Source: Gammaproteobacteria bacterium
GTDB taxonomy: Bacteria; Pseudomonadota; Gammaproteobacteria; Ga0077536
DNA length: 47,454 nucleotides
Direction of reading: 5' to 3'
Assembly: GCA_016191285.1 (NCBI GenBank)
Contig: JACPPA010000048.1
Span: 1-47,454 of the forward strand
The notes beneath the pieces are model-generated. The model was not told where the DNA came from and searched no databases. It saw only the letters and a program-made list of their open reading frames with translations. Below are positions 15,957-25,032 of this stretch, piece after piece; position 1 is the first letter of the stretch; each line of letters begins with the position of its first letter. A program made the position numbers and the translations under genes.

Positions 15957-16757
15957 ATGAAGATCGACTACGACAGCTACAAGGCTCTCAAGCTCAATCG
16001 CCCTGCCCCGCACATTCTGGAAGTCGTTATAAGCAATCCCGGCAAGCTCAATTCACTCGACCGCGACGGGCATCGCGAGCTCGCCGAGATCTGGCGGGAC
16101 GTTGATGCCGATCCCGACGTATCGTGCGTCCTGCTACGCGGCGATGGTGGCAATTATTCCGCTGGCGGCGACTTGGGGCTGGTCGAGGAGATGGTTGCTG
16201 ACTGGGATGTCCGCATCCAGGCCTGGCGGGAATCCCGCGATCTTATTTACAATATCATCAATTGCTCCAAGCCAATCGTTGCAGCCATCGAAGGCCCAGC
16301 AGTCGGCGCCGGTTTGTCAGCCGCGATGGTTTCCGATGTGATCGTCGTCGGCCGCACCGCCCGCATCATCGATGGTCATACACGACTGGGTGTCGCTGCG
16401 GGGGACCATTCAGCCATAGTCTGGCCGCTTCTCTGCGGGATGGCCAAGGCCAAGTATTATCTGCTGCTGTGCGAGACCGTCACCGGCGAGGAAGCCGAGC
16501 GCATCGGTCTCGCCAGCATATGCGTCGACGACAACAAGGTGATTGAGACCGCGATGGGAATATGCGAGCGGTTGGTAAAGCAATCGCCAACCGCCGTGCG
16601 TTGGACCAAGTACGCCCTCAATAACTGGCTGCGCGCCGCCGGCCCGATCTTTGATGCTTCGCTGGGGCTCGAGTTCATGGGCTTTTCCGGGCCGGATATT
16701 AAAGAGGGCGTGGCCGCGCTCAGAGAGAAACGCAAACCTCGCTTCGGTCCAAAATAA
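15957..16757 (+). CDS. Enoyl-CoA hydratase/isomerase (crotonase) family protein
   Basis: The 266-residue soluble protein has the crotonase fold and two oxyanion-hole segments, RGDGGNYSAGGDL (residues 61-73) and GPAVGAGLS (about 107-115). It would hydrate or otherwise rearrange an acyl-CoA. The region that normally reads PE-x-x-x-G-x-x-P-x-x-G is here DGHTRLGVAAGDHSAIVWPL, so the usual catalytic glutamate pair is not obvious. Hydrolase or decarboxylase activity is possible. It starts the cluster and is followed 17 bp later by an SDR in the same direction. Confidence 0.8.
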   Translation: MKIDYDSYKALKLNRPAPHILEVVISNPGKLNSLDRDGHRELAEIWRDVDADPDVSCVLLRGDGGNYSAGGDLGLVEEMVADWDVRIQAWRESRDLIYNIINCSKPIVAAIEGPAVGAGLSAAMVSDVIVVGRTARIIDGHTRLGVAAGDHSAIVWPLLCGMAKAKYYLLLCETVTGEEAERIGLASICVDDNKVIETAMGICERLVKQSPTAVRWTKYALNNWLRAAGPIFDASLGLEFMGFSGPDIKEGVAALREKRKPRFGPK

Positions 16758-16774
16758 CCATTCTGAGATGTTCG

Positions 16775-17578
16775 ATGCGCCGGCGATTCGAAGGCAAAGT
16801 TGTACTCGCAGTCGGAGCCGGCGCCGACGGCGAGGGTTGGAGCATCGGTCGGGCCACAGCTGTCAGTTTCGCGCGCGAGGGCGCGGCCGTCATGGTTGTC
16901 GACGTCCGGGCCGAAGCAGCGGAAGAAGCACGACGCCTGATCGCTGCGGAAGACGGCGTCTGCATAGCCCACGCGGCCGATGCGTCGGATCCGGACGCCG
17001 TCTCACGGTTCGTTGAGCGATGCCAGGGCGAACTTGGCCCGATCAATGTTCTTTACAACAATGTCGGCATCATGGCCTTCGGTCCCAGCGCCGAACTTGC
17101 GGGCGAGGACTGGGACCATGTTATGGCGGTCAACGCCCGCAGCCCGTTTCTGGCTTGTAAGGCAGTGTTACCCGCCATGATGGCCGCAGGAAGTGGCGCG
17201 ATCGTCAACGTGTCATCGATCGCCGCGACTCGCTGGACCGGCGCGCGCTACTTGCCCTACAGCGCCAGCAAAGCGGCAATCATCGGCTTCACACGCGCTT
17301 TGGCTCTCGAATATGCCGCACACGGCATTCGGGTGAACTGCGTCGTGCCGGGCTACGTGGATTCGCCGATGATGCGGAGCGGCCTAGAGCGGCGACTCGG
17401 ACGCGACGCCGTCGAGCAGGAGGTCGCGCGGCGCCATGCCGCATGTCCGTTAGGTCGTCTAGCCAGCGGCTGGGACATTGCCAACGCTGTGTTATTTCTG
17501 GCCTCCGATGAGGCCTCATACATTACCGGCGTGGCACTACCGGTCGACGGCGGCGCTTCATTCGCTGCCGCGCTGTAA
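16775..17578 (+). CDS. Short-chain dehydrogenase/reductase (SDR), classical
   Basis: This 267-residue NAD(P)-dependent oxidoreductase has a glycine-rich cofactor loop (GAGADGEGWSIG, about 14-25), NNVG, catalytic Ser in NVSSIA and a YSASK motif. The loop insertion GADGEGWSIG is a variant of TGxxxGxG seen in several SDR groups. It probably oxidises a hydroxyacyl-CoA or alicyclic alcohol produced by the neighbouring crotonase, with which it forms a two-gene operon. Substrate is unknown. Confidence 0.85.
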   Translation: MRRRFEGKVVLAVGAGADGEGWSIGRATAVSFAREGAAVMVVDVRAEAAEEARRLIAAEDGVCIAHAADASDPDAVSRFVERCQGELGPINVLYNNVGIMAFGPSAELAGEDWDHVMAVNARSPFLACKAVLPAMMAAGSGAIVNVSSIAATRWTGARYLPYSASKAAIIGFTRALALEYAAHGIRVNCVVPGYVDSPMMRSGLERRLGRDAVEQEVARRHAACPLGRLASGWDIANAVLFLASDEASYITGVALPVDGGASFAAAL

Positions 17579-17663
17579 TTGAATTTAATTATCGGGACGC
17601 AGGCTATCGCCCCTCCATGTCTACTGGCGGCGTGGCAAGAATAACTGCACAGGGCGCGGCTCC

Positions 17664-17693
17664 TAATTCCGCATTGCGGAATTACGTTTTGCA
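17664..17693 (+). promoter_or_regulatory. Composite operator 1 (predicted IclR site) upstream of the SDR-LIV1 operon
   Basis: A perfect 10-bp-arm palindrome, TAATTCCGCA then T then TGCGGAATTA (17664-17684), is centred on 17674. A second element TTTTGCA lies at 17687-17693, 13-19 bp from the centre. The same palindrome core and the same accessory element at the same offset recur near 24883 and 29258. The site is 63 bp upstream of the SDR start codon at 17756. Binding by the cluster's IclR protein is inferred. Confidence 0.7.
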
Positions 17694-17755
17694 GTCGTTG
17701 ACCCCTCCCAACGCCCATGCGATAGTTTGTTTAATGCGCGGAGAGGGGGAGACGC

Positions 17756-18523
17756 ATGGGCGAATTTTCGGGTCGCGCCGCCTTCGTAACCGGAGGAAGC
17801 CGCGGCGTTGGTCGGGCTATTGCTCTGGAATTCGCCATCCGCGGCGCTTCGGTTGCCATCGTATACAAATCGAGCCGGCACAAAGCCGAAGAGGTCGTTG
17901 CCGCGATTGAATCCGGCGGCGGCAAGGGGCTCGCATTGGAAGCCGATGTCGGCGATCCTGACGCGGTAGCTGCAGCCTTTGCAAAGGCCACCGATACCTT
18001 CGGAAATATCGATTTTCTCGTTCATTCCGCAGGCGCTGCGGTCGAATGGGCCAACGTTCGCGACCTGGATCCGAAAATGTGGGCCGCCTTCATTCGTACC
18101 GATCTCATCGGTTCATTCAACGTGATCCATGAGGCTGTTCGCCACATGCACACGCGCGGTCGAGGCGTCATTGTGGCCATCTCGTCGATCGCCGCACAAA
18201 TGTGCCAGTCACGCAATTCACAAGGCGCCGCTGCAAAGGCGGGGCTGGAGGCGCTCATTCGCGTGGTGGCGCGGGAAGAAGGCCGCTACGGCGTCCGAGC
18301 CAATGCGATCTCAATAGGACTGACCGATACCGAGCAGGCAAGCGAAGCGTTCGAGAGTTGGGGCGAGGAAGCAGCCCAGAAAATCATCGCCCGCATCCCG
18401 TTGCAGCGCATCGGACGGCCGGAGGAGATTGCCCGTATGGCTGCCTATCTTGCCAGCGAAGACGGCTCATACATCACCGGAAAAGTCATTCAAGTCGATG
18501 GAGGGCAGTTGATCGCCGGCTGA
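17756..18523 (+). CDS. SDR-family protein lacking the catalytic tyrosine
   Basis: The 255-residue protein has an intact NAD(P) loop TGGSRGVGRAI (12-22), an HSAG structural motif (90-93), catalytic-type serines at 143/144 (AISSIA) and the C-terminal ITGKVIQVDGG. In the active-site helix Lys161 is kept, but the residue four positions before it, normally Tyr, is Gly157 (GAAAK). It may therefore use another proton donor, catalyse a different reaction, or bind without turnover. A strong Shine-Dalgarno (GGAGAGGGGG) precedes the ATG. It is the first gene behind composite operator 1 and is followed by the LIV1 transporter genes. Confidence 0.8.
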   Translation: MGEFSGRAAFVTGGSRGVGRAIALEFAIRGASVAIVYKSSRHKAEEVVAAIESGGGKGLALEADVGDPDAVAAAFAKATDTFGNIDFLVHSAGAAVEWANVRDLDPKMWAAFIRTDLIGSFNVIHEAVRHMHTRGRGVIVAISSIAAQMCQSRNSQGAAAKAGLEALIRVVAREEGRYGVRANAISIGLTDTEQASEAFESWGEEAAQKIIARIPLQRIGRPEEIARMAAYLASEDGSYITGKVIQVDGGQLIAG

Positions 18524-18590
18524 GCCGGCGCAAGACTGCAAAGCTGCGCGAAAGTAAATATGATAATGCTAGCAAAATAGGGAGGAAGCG

Positions 18591-19820
18591 ATGACTGACT
18601 CAATCAAGAGCGGGTCGACCCGCAGAACCATTCTCAAGACCGGTGTTGCCTCCGCGGCAATGCTAGCGTCTCCGGCGATCCTACGCGTTGCCACTGCGGC
18701 AACGCTAATTAAGATCGGCATTCCCACCGTCATCACCGGCGGCTACGCCGTTCTTGGCTCGCAGGTCATGCGCACATGCAAGCTCGTCCAGAAGATGACG
18801 GGAAGCAAAGGCGTCCTCGGCCAGCCGATCGAGTTTTTGTATAAGGACACGCAGGGCAATCCAGCCGACTGCGTGCGCAAGACGCAGGAATTGGTGGAAC
18901 GCGATAATTGCCATCTCATTACCGGCGTCGTCGTGTCTTCGGAAGCGCGAGCGATCATGCCGAAGCTCGCGGAATGGAAGGCGTTCTTCATCTCGCATGG
19001 TTGCGGCGACGGCGCGCTAACGACAAAAGAGTTCTTCGTACCGAACTTCTTCCGCGCCAACACGTCGGCGCCGATGGGCGCGCGGGCGCTCGCGCTCTAC
19101 CTCAAAGATTCGCCGGAGAAGAATTTTATTGCACTTGGCTCCGACTACGCCTGGGGCCGATCGAGCGTCGCGGCCTTCGAGGACCAGATCAAAGCTATCG
19201 GGAAAAACCTTACCGACAAGATCTACACCCCAGTCGGCAATAAAGATTTCTCGACTTACATCACCAAAATCATGCAGTCCGGCGTCAAGGACTGTTACAT
19301 CGCGCTTCAGGGTGACGAGGCCCGCGGGTTCTTTTCGCAGGCCGTCCAATACGAATTGCCCAAGCGCGTTCAGCTCCTTACCGAGATCGTCGCGCAAGAC
19401 AACATTCGATCTCTTGGCAAGGATGCGATTGGCTTGGCCGGGTCCGCTCGCTACGTGTTTACCTACGACATTCCGCAGAACAAGGTGTTCACCGAGGCTT
19501 TCCTCGCTGAATACAAGGAAATTCCGGATTGGACCGACGGCGAAATGTACCAGGCTCTCATGATCCTGTTCGCTGCGATGGAGAAAGCGGGCTCGCCCGA
19601 GACCGACAAGGTGGTGAAGGCGATGGAAGACCTCGAGGTCACCAGCGTTAAGGGCCCGGTGCTGATGCGCAAATGCGACCACCAGGGCGAGAACCAGGGC
19701 TTCGTCGTCAAGGTCGCGGCTTCCAGTAAATACCCCGAGCCGGTCGCCGAAATCGTCAAGATCTATTCGCGCGAACAGATCACGCCGGACTGCCTGTCGA
19801 CGGGCTACAAAGGGCGGTAA
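18591..19820 (+). CDS. livK: LIV-type ABC transporter solute-binding protein (importer 1), Tat signal
   Basis: The 409-residue periplasmic binding protein carries a twin-arginine signal (STRRTILKTG, then a hydrophobic stretch ending in ATA, about residue 36), so it is probably exported folded. The mature part begins IKIGIPTVITGGYAVLGSQV, typical of family 5 (LivK/AmiC-like) receptors. In catabolic clusters such receptors often bind aromatic or alicyclic carboxylates rather than leucine. The Shine-Dalgarno is AGGGAGGA. A hairpin separates it from the permease genes, which would raise the ratio of receptor to membrane parts. Confidence 0.88.
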   Translation: MTDSIKSGSTRRTILKTGVASAAMLASPAILRVATAATLIKIGIPTVITGGYAVLGSQVMRTCKLVQKMTGSKGVLGQPIEFLYKDTQGNPADCVRKTQELVERDNCHLITGVVVSSEARAIMPKLAEWKAFFISHGCGDGALTTKEFFVPNFFRANTSAPMGARALALYLKDSPEKNFIALGSDYAWGRSSVAAFEDQIKAIGKNLTDKIYTPVGNKDFSTYITKIMQSGVKDCYIALQGDEARGFFSQAVQYELPKRVQLLTEIVAQDNIRSLGKDAIGLAGSARYVFTYDIPQNKVFTEAFLAEYKEIPDWTDGEMYQALMILFAAMEKAGSPETDKVVKAMEDLEVTSVKGPVLMRKCDHQGENQGFVVKVAASSKYPEPVAEIVKIYSREQITPDCLSTGYKGR

Positions 19821-19829
19821 GGCCACGAG

Positions 19830-19862
19830 ATCGGGCGGCGCGCCGCAAGAGCGCCGCCCGAT
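19830..19862 (+). terminator. Attenuator hairpin between livK1 and livH1
   Basis: Perfect 12-bp arms ATCGGGCGGCGC (19830-19841) and its complement (19851-19862) flank a 9-nt loop, followed by TCATTT. It lies 10 bp after the receptor stop and 41 bp before livH. This is the usual place for a partial terminator or 3'-stabilising stem that leaves more receptor mRNA than permease mRNA. Confidence 0.65.
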
Positions 19863-19902
19863 TCATTTAGGTGTCTCTCTTGTTTAGTTTTGATAGGGCC
19901 AA

Positions 19903-20775
19903 ATGAACTTTGCCGGCTTTATCGTCGCGCAAACCCTCAATGCATTCTCGCAGGCGGCGATCCTATTCTTCATCGCCTGCGGGCTCACGCTCATTTTTGG
20001 CATCATGCGCATCATCAATTTCGCGCACGGCGGGCTATTTATGGTCGGTGCCTATGTCGGCTACAGCACCGTCGCCTACACGGGATCGTTTTGGCTGTCC
20101 TTGCTCATAGCCCCAATCACCGTCGCTGCGATTGGCGGCATCTTTGAAAAAGTCTTTCTGTCGAAACTTTACGTGCGCCAGGACGCCGGCGCCTATTTGA
20201 TGTTGACGTTTGGCCTCGCCATTATTCTCGCTCAAGCCGTACATCTGATCTGGGGTCCGCAGCCACGGTCGGTCGCAATCCCCGATCTGCTGCGCGGCGT
20301 CGTTGTCATCCTCAACCAGCCATTTCCGATTTATCGGCTGTTCCTGATAGCGATAGGTGCTGCTGCCGCTATTGCTCTCTGGCAGTTTCTCGAGCGCACC
20401 CGCGCAGGTCTCCTGATTCGTGCGGTCTCGCAGAATGCCGAGATGGTGCACGCGCTTGGCACCGACGTGGCGCTGGTGCGCACCGGAATTTTCATGCTGG
20501 GCTGCGCCATTGCCGCATTGGGCGGTGTGCTCTCCGCCCCGCTGGTCACGGCTTTTCTCGGTATGGGGTCGACGGTGATCATCGACGCCTTCGTCATCGT
20601 GATTATCGGGGGGATGGGAAGTTTCCTCGGTTCCATCGTCGGCAGCTTGCTCGTCGCCTTCGTCCAGGTGTTCGGCGCCTATTATTTCCAGGATATGGCG
20701 CTAGCGATCATCTATCTGCTGATGCTGTTAGTCCTCATCGTTCGTCCGGGCGGCCTGCTCGGAAAGGAGCAATAA
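19903..20775 (+). CDS. livH: LIV-type ABC transporter permease LivH (importer 1)
   Basis: This 290-residue inner-membrane permease has about eight hydrophobic segments and the family signatures GLTLIFGIMRIINFAHGGLF (residues 28-47) and VIIGGMGSFLGSIVGS near the C-terminus, the latter contacting the ATPases. It forms the heteromeric pore with LivM. The livM start codon follows its stop after one base. Confidence 0.92.
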   Translation: MNFAGFIVAQTLNAFSQAAILFFIACGLTLIFGIMRIINFAHGGLFMVGAYVGYSTVAYTGSFWLSLLIAPITVAAIGGIFEKVFLSKLYVRQDAGAYLMLTFGLAIILAQAVHLIWGPQPRSVAIPDLLRGVVVILNQPFPIYRLFLIAIGAAAAIALWQFLERTRAGLLIRAVSQNAEMVHALGTDVALVRTGIFMLGCAIAALGGVLSAPLVTAFLGMGSTVIIDAFVIVIIGGMGSFLGSIVGSLLVAFVQVFGAYYFQDMALAIIYLLMLLVLIVRPGGLLGKEQ

Positions 20776-20776
20776 G

Positions 20777-21757
20777 ATGCGTGAGCGTCTTGTCATTGCT
20801 CTGAGCGCAGTGCTGCTTTGCCTCGTTCCGCTGGTCGTTCCCAACTACACACTGACGCTAATCGTCGAAGCGCTGATTTTCGGCCTGTTCGCCATGAGTC
20901 TCGACCTGATGGTCGGGTATACGCGCCTCCATTCGTTCGGCCACGCCGCCGCTTATGGCATGGGCGCCTATTCGACGGCGCTGATCCTATTGCACTTCAA
21001 CCTGCCGCTTCCGATCGGGATCATACTCGGCGTCGCAATCTCCGTTGTCATTGCCATTCCGATCGCCTGGATCTGCACTAAGTCGACGGGAGTATCATTC
21101 GCCATGCTGACGCTCGCGTTCGCGCAGCTCGGCTATGCGATGATCTTCCGTTTCAAGGACATATCCGGCGGGTCGGACGGTATCGGCGGTATTCCGCGCC
21201 CGGCAGGTCCTTTCGGGATCGATTTCTTCCAGAGCAAATCGGGCTATTTCTATCTGGTCGTGTTCTGTCTGGTCGGCTCGTACCTGCTATGCCGGGCAAT
21301 CGTGACTTCGCCTTTCGGCGCGGTGCTGACAGGAATACGCGAGAACGAAGCCAAGACCCGCGCGCTCGGCTACAACACGCGCGCCTACAAGATGGCCGTG
21401 GTCGTTATGGCATACGGCTTTGGCTCACTCGCCGGCGCCCTTTACACGCCATTCGCCGGCTTCGTTGCACCCGAGTTGTTCTTCTGGCTGGTATCGGGCC
21501 GGGTGCTCATCATGGTTATCGTCGGCGGCGCAGGCACGCTGATCGGCCCGATCCTTGGCGGCATCTGCTTCATGCTGTTGGAACAGCAACTCTCTGAAGT
21601 GACCGAGCTGTGGCCGCTGATTTTCGGCTCGATCTTCATTGCATTCGTCATGCTCGCACCTGACGGAATATGGGGATTGCTGACCAAGCGTTTTCGATCC
21701 AAACAAGTAGTACCCGGCGACGGCGAGGATGGGGAGACTAGCCGTGCCACTCCTTGA
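20777..21757 (+). CDS. livM: LIV-type ABC transporter permease LivM (importer 1)
   Basis: The 326-residue protein has multiple membrane spans, the N-terminal FAMSLDLMVGYTRLHSFGHA signature, and the ATPase-coupling loop VIVGGAGTLIGPILGG. It pairs with LivH to make the channel. Its 3' end overlaps the start region of livG, so the genes are translationally coupled. Confidence 0.92.
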   Translation: MRERLVIALSAVLLCLVPLVVPNYTLTLIVEALIFGLFAMSLDLMVGYTRLHSFGHAAAYGMGAYSTALILLHFNLPLPIGIILGVAISVVIAIPIAWICTKSTGVSFAMLTLAFAQLGYAMIFRFKDISGGSDGIGGIPRPAGPFGIDFFQSKSGYFYLVVFCLVGSYLLCRAIVTSPFGAVLTGIRENEAKTRALGYNTRAYKMAVVVMAYGFGSLAGALYTPFAGFVAPELFFWLVSGRVLIMVIVGGAGTLIGPILGGICFMLLEQQLSEVTELWPLIFGSIFIAFVMLAPDGIWGLLTKRFRSKQVVPGDGEDGETSRATP

Positions 21758-22493
21758 ATGCCGAGGCCTGACCCGAAGCTTTGGCGGCCTCGTCGCCGTC
21801 GACAACGTGAATATGGCGATCGAAGCGGGCGAGATTCGCGCCGTGATCGGTCCTAACGGCGCCGGCAAGTCGACGCTGTTCAACATCATCACGGGAGTGC
21901 TGCCCGTTTCGGATGGCCAAACCGTTTTTGCCGGCGAGATGATAACGGGCCTGCCCGTCTATCGGGTGGTCCAGAAGGGTATCGCGCGTACTTTTCAGCT
22001 TACCCACCTCTTCCCCGATTTGACGGCGCATGAAAACGTCAGGATCGCTGCGCAGGCCCAGCATGCCGACCGTTGGCGTCCGTTGGCTGGCGGCCACGTA
22101 TTGGCTGCGTCACGCAAGGTCGCCGACGAGGCGCTCGAACAAATGCGTCTTTCCAGGTTTTCCGGCGTCAAGGCCGGTATGCTATCGCATGGTGATCAGC
22201 GGCTCCTGGAGATCGGGATGGCGATTGCGCAGAAGCCGCGGCTCTTGATGCTGGACGAACCTACGCAGGGCTTGTCGATCGAGGAAACGGACCGGGCCGT
22301 TCAGATTCTGCGCGACATGCTGGCGAAAGGCGACCTGACGGTGATCCTGGTCGAGCACGACATGGAGGTGGTGTTCAAATTAGCCGATAAGATCACGGTC
22401 CTGCATCGCGGCCGCGTCATCGCCGACGGACTACCTGATGAGGTGAAAGCCAACGATGAGGTGCAGAGCGCCTATCTCGGGGGGCTGGAGTAG
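21744..22493 (+). CDS. livG: LIV-type ABC transporter ATPase LivG (importer 1)
   Basis: From a GTG at 21744 the protein is 249 residues beginning MPLLECRGLTRSFGGL. That start is supported by GGGGAG at 21731-21736 and by the typical LivG N-terminus. An ATG at 21729 is the alternative. Walker A GPNGAGKST, signature LSHGDQRLLE and Walker B LLMLDEP are intact. It energises transport together with LivF. The frame overlaps livM by 14 nt. Confidence 0.92.
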   Translation: MPLLECRGLTRSFGGLVAVDNVNMAIEAGEIRAVIGPNGAGKSTLFNIITGVLPVSDGQTVFAGEMITGLPVYRVVQKGIARTFQLTHLFPDLTAHENVRIAAQAQHADRWRPLAGGHVLAASRKVADEALEQMRLSRFSGVKAGMLSHGDQRLLEIGMAIAQKPRLLMLDEPTQGLSIEETDRAVQILRDMLAKGDLTVILVEHDMEVVFKLADKITVLHRGRVIADGLPDEVKANDEVQSAYLGGLE

Positions 22494-23188
22494 TGCTTAG
22501 AATCGAGGGATTGCACACCTATTATGGGCCGGGCCACATCCTTCACGGTGTGGATCTCCACATTCCCGAGGCCAAGATCGCCGCGGTTCTCGGTCGCAAC
22601 GGCGTCGGCAAGACGACCACGGTGCGCTCAATCATGGGGCTCGCGCCGCCGCGTGCGGGCCATGTCTGGCTGGCAAACCAGGATATCGCCGGCTGGCCGC
22701 CACATCTGATCGCCCGCGCCGGGGTCGCCTATGTGCCCGAGGGACGGCTAATATTTCCAGACCTGACAGTCGTCGAGAACATCCGTGTTGCCGAGCGCAC
22801 CGCCGCCAGGCAATGGACGCTGGAGCGGCTGTTCCAATTGTTTCCGGCACTCGGCGAACGGGCCAGAAACAGGGGATCAGAACTTTCCGGCGGCGAACAA
22901 CAGATGTTGGCTGTCGCTCGAGCTCTGGCCACCGATCCGAAGGTCATGCTGCTTGACGAACCGAGCCAAGGCCTGGCGCCGCTCGTCGTTCGCGAGCTCG
23001 CCAATGTCATCGGACGGCTCCGCGACGAAGGAGTGACGATTCTTCTGGTCGAGCAAAATCTAAAGTTAGCGGAGGCGGTAGCTGACCATGTCTTCGTGAT
23101 GGTCAAGGGCCGCACCGTCTACAAGGCGCCGCTGAAGACCTTTCAGGCCGAGCAGAATGAAGTTAAGGCGCGTTACCTGACACTCTGA
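22493..23188 (+). CDS. livF: LIV-type ABC transporter ATPase LivF (importer 1)
   Basis: This 231-residue ATPase has Walker A GRNGVGKTT, the signature LSGGEQQMLA, Walker B VMLLDEP and the H-loop-equivalent LLVEQN typical of LivF. The GTG start overlaps the livG stop by one base. It is the last gene of the operon behind composite operator 1. Only 12 bp separate it from the convergent ligase gene. Confidence 0.92.
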   Translation: MLRIEGLHTYYGPGHILHGVDLHIPEAKIAAVLGRNGVGKTTTVRSIMGLAPPRAGHVWLANQDIAGWPPHLIARAGVAYVPEGRLIFPDLTVVENIRVAERTAARQWTLERLFQLFPALGERARNRGSELSGGEQQMLAVARALATDPKVMLLDEPSQGLAPLVVRELANVIGRLRDEGVTILLVEQNLKLAEAVADHVFVMVKGRTVYKAPLKTFQAEQNEVKARYLTL

Positions 23189-23200
23189 TGCGTCATCGGA

Positions 23201-24847
23201 CTAGCCACTCCCTCCGGCCTGCGCCTTATCTCGGACTTCGATTTTCCTCTGCAGCACAAACCGCTGGATCTTCCCACTCGGCGTGAACGGAAGCTCGTCG
23301 AAAATTTCGAGTCGCTCAGGCAACTTGTAAGTTGCGACCCGACCGCGGAGGAACTCGCTAAATTCTTCGAGCTCTATCTTAGCGCCGCCCTTCGGGACCA
23401 CACAGAGGCAATTGCGTTCCCCGAGACGTGGGTCAGAAACGCCGACCATGGCAGCGTGCAGGACCTTGGGGTGGGTGTAAAGGATCTCCTCGACTTCACG
23501 CGGGAAGAACTTCTTGCCGCCGCGATTGATAATCTCCTTCAACCGTCCAACAATGCGCACGTTGCCGGCATCATCCGCGACGATGCCGAGATCGCCTGTT
23601 CGGAACCAGCCGTCCGCCGTAAACGCCTCGGCATTTGCCCGCGGATTGTTGTAGTAGCCGAGGTGGAGACCCGGACCTTCGCATGCGATTTCTCCTTCCT
23701 GGCCGCGTGGGACATCATTCCCGGCCAGGTCGATCAAGCGCAAGCCCATTCCTTCGACGCAGTGACCGATCGTGCCGTTGACTTTTTCCGGATCGTCACT
23801 GAAGCGGGTATAGGTGTGATAGCCCGTTTCCAGCATGCCGTAGAGTTCGATCAGATGCCCGGACATGCGCCGCTGGAAATCGCGCAGCGTCTCCACCGGA
23901 CAAGAGGCGCCACCAGTGAGAACGACGCGAAGCGAAGAGACATCGTATTTTTCGAGATTTGGCTCGTTGAGCATGGCGATGATCGACGCCGGGGCGCTTG
24001 CAATGAAGGTGACCTTTTCCCGCTCGATCAGCTCCAATGCCGCACGTCCCGAGAAACGATCAAGCAGAACGACGCGGGCGCCAAGCAGGAGAGCCTGGAC
24101 CAGGATGAGAAATCCCCAATTCAAGCCGATCGGCAGATAGATCAAAAAAACCTCGGCTTCCGTCGTTTTCATATCGCGATCGAGGAGCCGGCAGGCGGCC
24201 ACTGTCGTATTGAACGAGTGCAAGACGCATTTCGGGTTGCCCGTGGTACCCGAAGTAAAGGCCATGCGGTAAATTTCGTTGGCATCCATGTGAACCCGAT
24301 CGCTCGCCGGCAGCGGCGCCGACGCTTTCAAGCCGGCCACGAGCGATACGGTATTCGCTGCGGTAATCGCCTCATCGTCGACGACGCAAATGAACTTCAG
24401 ATCCGGCAGCTCTGGCATTAGCTCGTGCACCATGCCGGGGTAGTCGAAGCCCTTGAAGCCTTTTGAGCAGACATAGGCGCGGCTTTTGGAAAACCGCAAA
24501 ATGTAATTGACCTCGCTGCTTCGGAAATCCGGGCTGATCTTGTTGGCAACGGCGCCAAGAATTTCGAGCGCAAAGAAGACGAAACAGAACTCGATCCAAT
24601 TCGGCAATTGGATCGTCACCACGTCGCCACGCCCGATGCCCTGCGCCTTCAGGAAGGCGGCCGTACGATCGACCCCGTCCTTCAGTTCCCGGTAGCCAAT
24701 CCGCCGCTTGCTATCGACGATGGCTTCACGGTCCGGGTGCGCGGCAACGCGAGCGGACAGCAGATCGTAGAAAGTGTCCTTTCCCCAGTAGCCACCTTTT
24801 GTATAGCGGGCGATCATGTCGGGCGTGAGCCGGTTTTCAAATATCAT
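23201..24847 (-). CDS. Acyl-CoA ligase (AMP-forming), possibly alicyclic/aromatic acid-CoA ligase
   Basis: The 548-residue enzyme activates a carboxylic acid to its CoA thioester via an acyl-AMP. It has the P-loop TSGTTGNPKCVLHS, YGMLETGYHTY (A5), GWFRTGDLG (A7), the hinge INRGGKKFFPREVEEIL (A8) and the catalytic Lys in PSGKIQRF (A10). The N-terminal LPNWIEFCFVFFALEILGAV stretch reminds me of cyclohexanecarboxylate-CoA ligase (AliA) and its relatives, but substrate cannot be assigned. It is transcribed away from the CoA-transferase at 25033, and composite operator 2 lies 28 bp upstream of its start. Confidence 0.88.
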   Translation of the reverse strand: MIFENRLTPDMIARYTKGGYWGKDTFYDLLSARVAAHPDREAIVDSKRRIGYRELKDGVDRTAAFLKAQGIGRGDVVTIQLPNWIEFCFVFFALEILGAVANKISPDFRSSEVNYILRFSKSRAYVCSKGFKGFDYPGMVHELMPELPDLKFICVVDDEAITAANTVSLVAGLKASAPLPASDRVHMDANEIYRMAFTSGTTGNPKCVLHSFNTTVAACRLLDRDMKTTEAEVFLIYLPIGLNWGFLILVQALLLGARVVLLDRFSGRAALELIEREKVTFIASAPASIIAMLNEPNLEKYDVSSLRVVLTGGASCPVETLRDFQRRMSGHLIELYGMLETGYHTYTRFSDDPEKVNGTIGHCVEGMGLRLIDLAGNDVPRGQEGEIACEGPGLHLGYYNNPRANAEAFTADGWFRTGDLGIVADDAGNVRIVGRLKEIINRGGKKFFPREVEEILYTHPKVLHAAMVGVSDPRLGERNCLCVVPKGGAKIELEEFSEFLRGRVATYKLPERLEIFDELPFTPSGKIQRFVLQRKIEVRDKAQAGGSG

Positions 24848-24874
24848 TGGCCGTTTCTCCCGTGCGGGATCTTT

Positions 24875-24902
24875 ATTTCGCAGTGCGGAATTTAATTTTG
24901 CA
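24875..24902 (+). promoter_or_regulatory. Composite operator 2 (predicted IclR site) between ligase and CoA-transferase
   Basis: ATTTCGCA then G then TGCGGAAT is centred on 24883, the left arm with one mismatch to the consensus and the right arm perfect. The accessory TTTTGCA lies at 24896-24902, again 13-19 bp from the centre. The site sits in the divergent promoter region, 28 bp from the ligase start codon, and can control both directions. Confidence 0.65.
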
Positions 24903-25032
24903 TTCGGTTCGTCAATAACGTAATCTGCATCCTTGTTCCGCGCAACTGCTCCCTTGGCGCGGGGGCTACGCGCAATACGTTGCTTTGCCTTCCTTTCCCG
25001 GAATTGCCGATCCGAATGGAGCAGAACGGATC

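Noticed and set aside
23456-24421. Long plus-strand open frame antisense to the acyl-CoA ligase gene
   Set aside because: It mirrors codon structure of the ligase in GC-rich DNA, has no Shine-Dalgarno or family resemblance, while the minus-strand gene has all ligase motifs.
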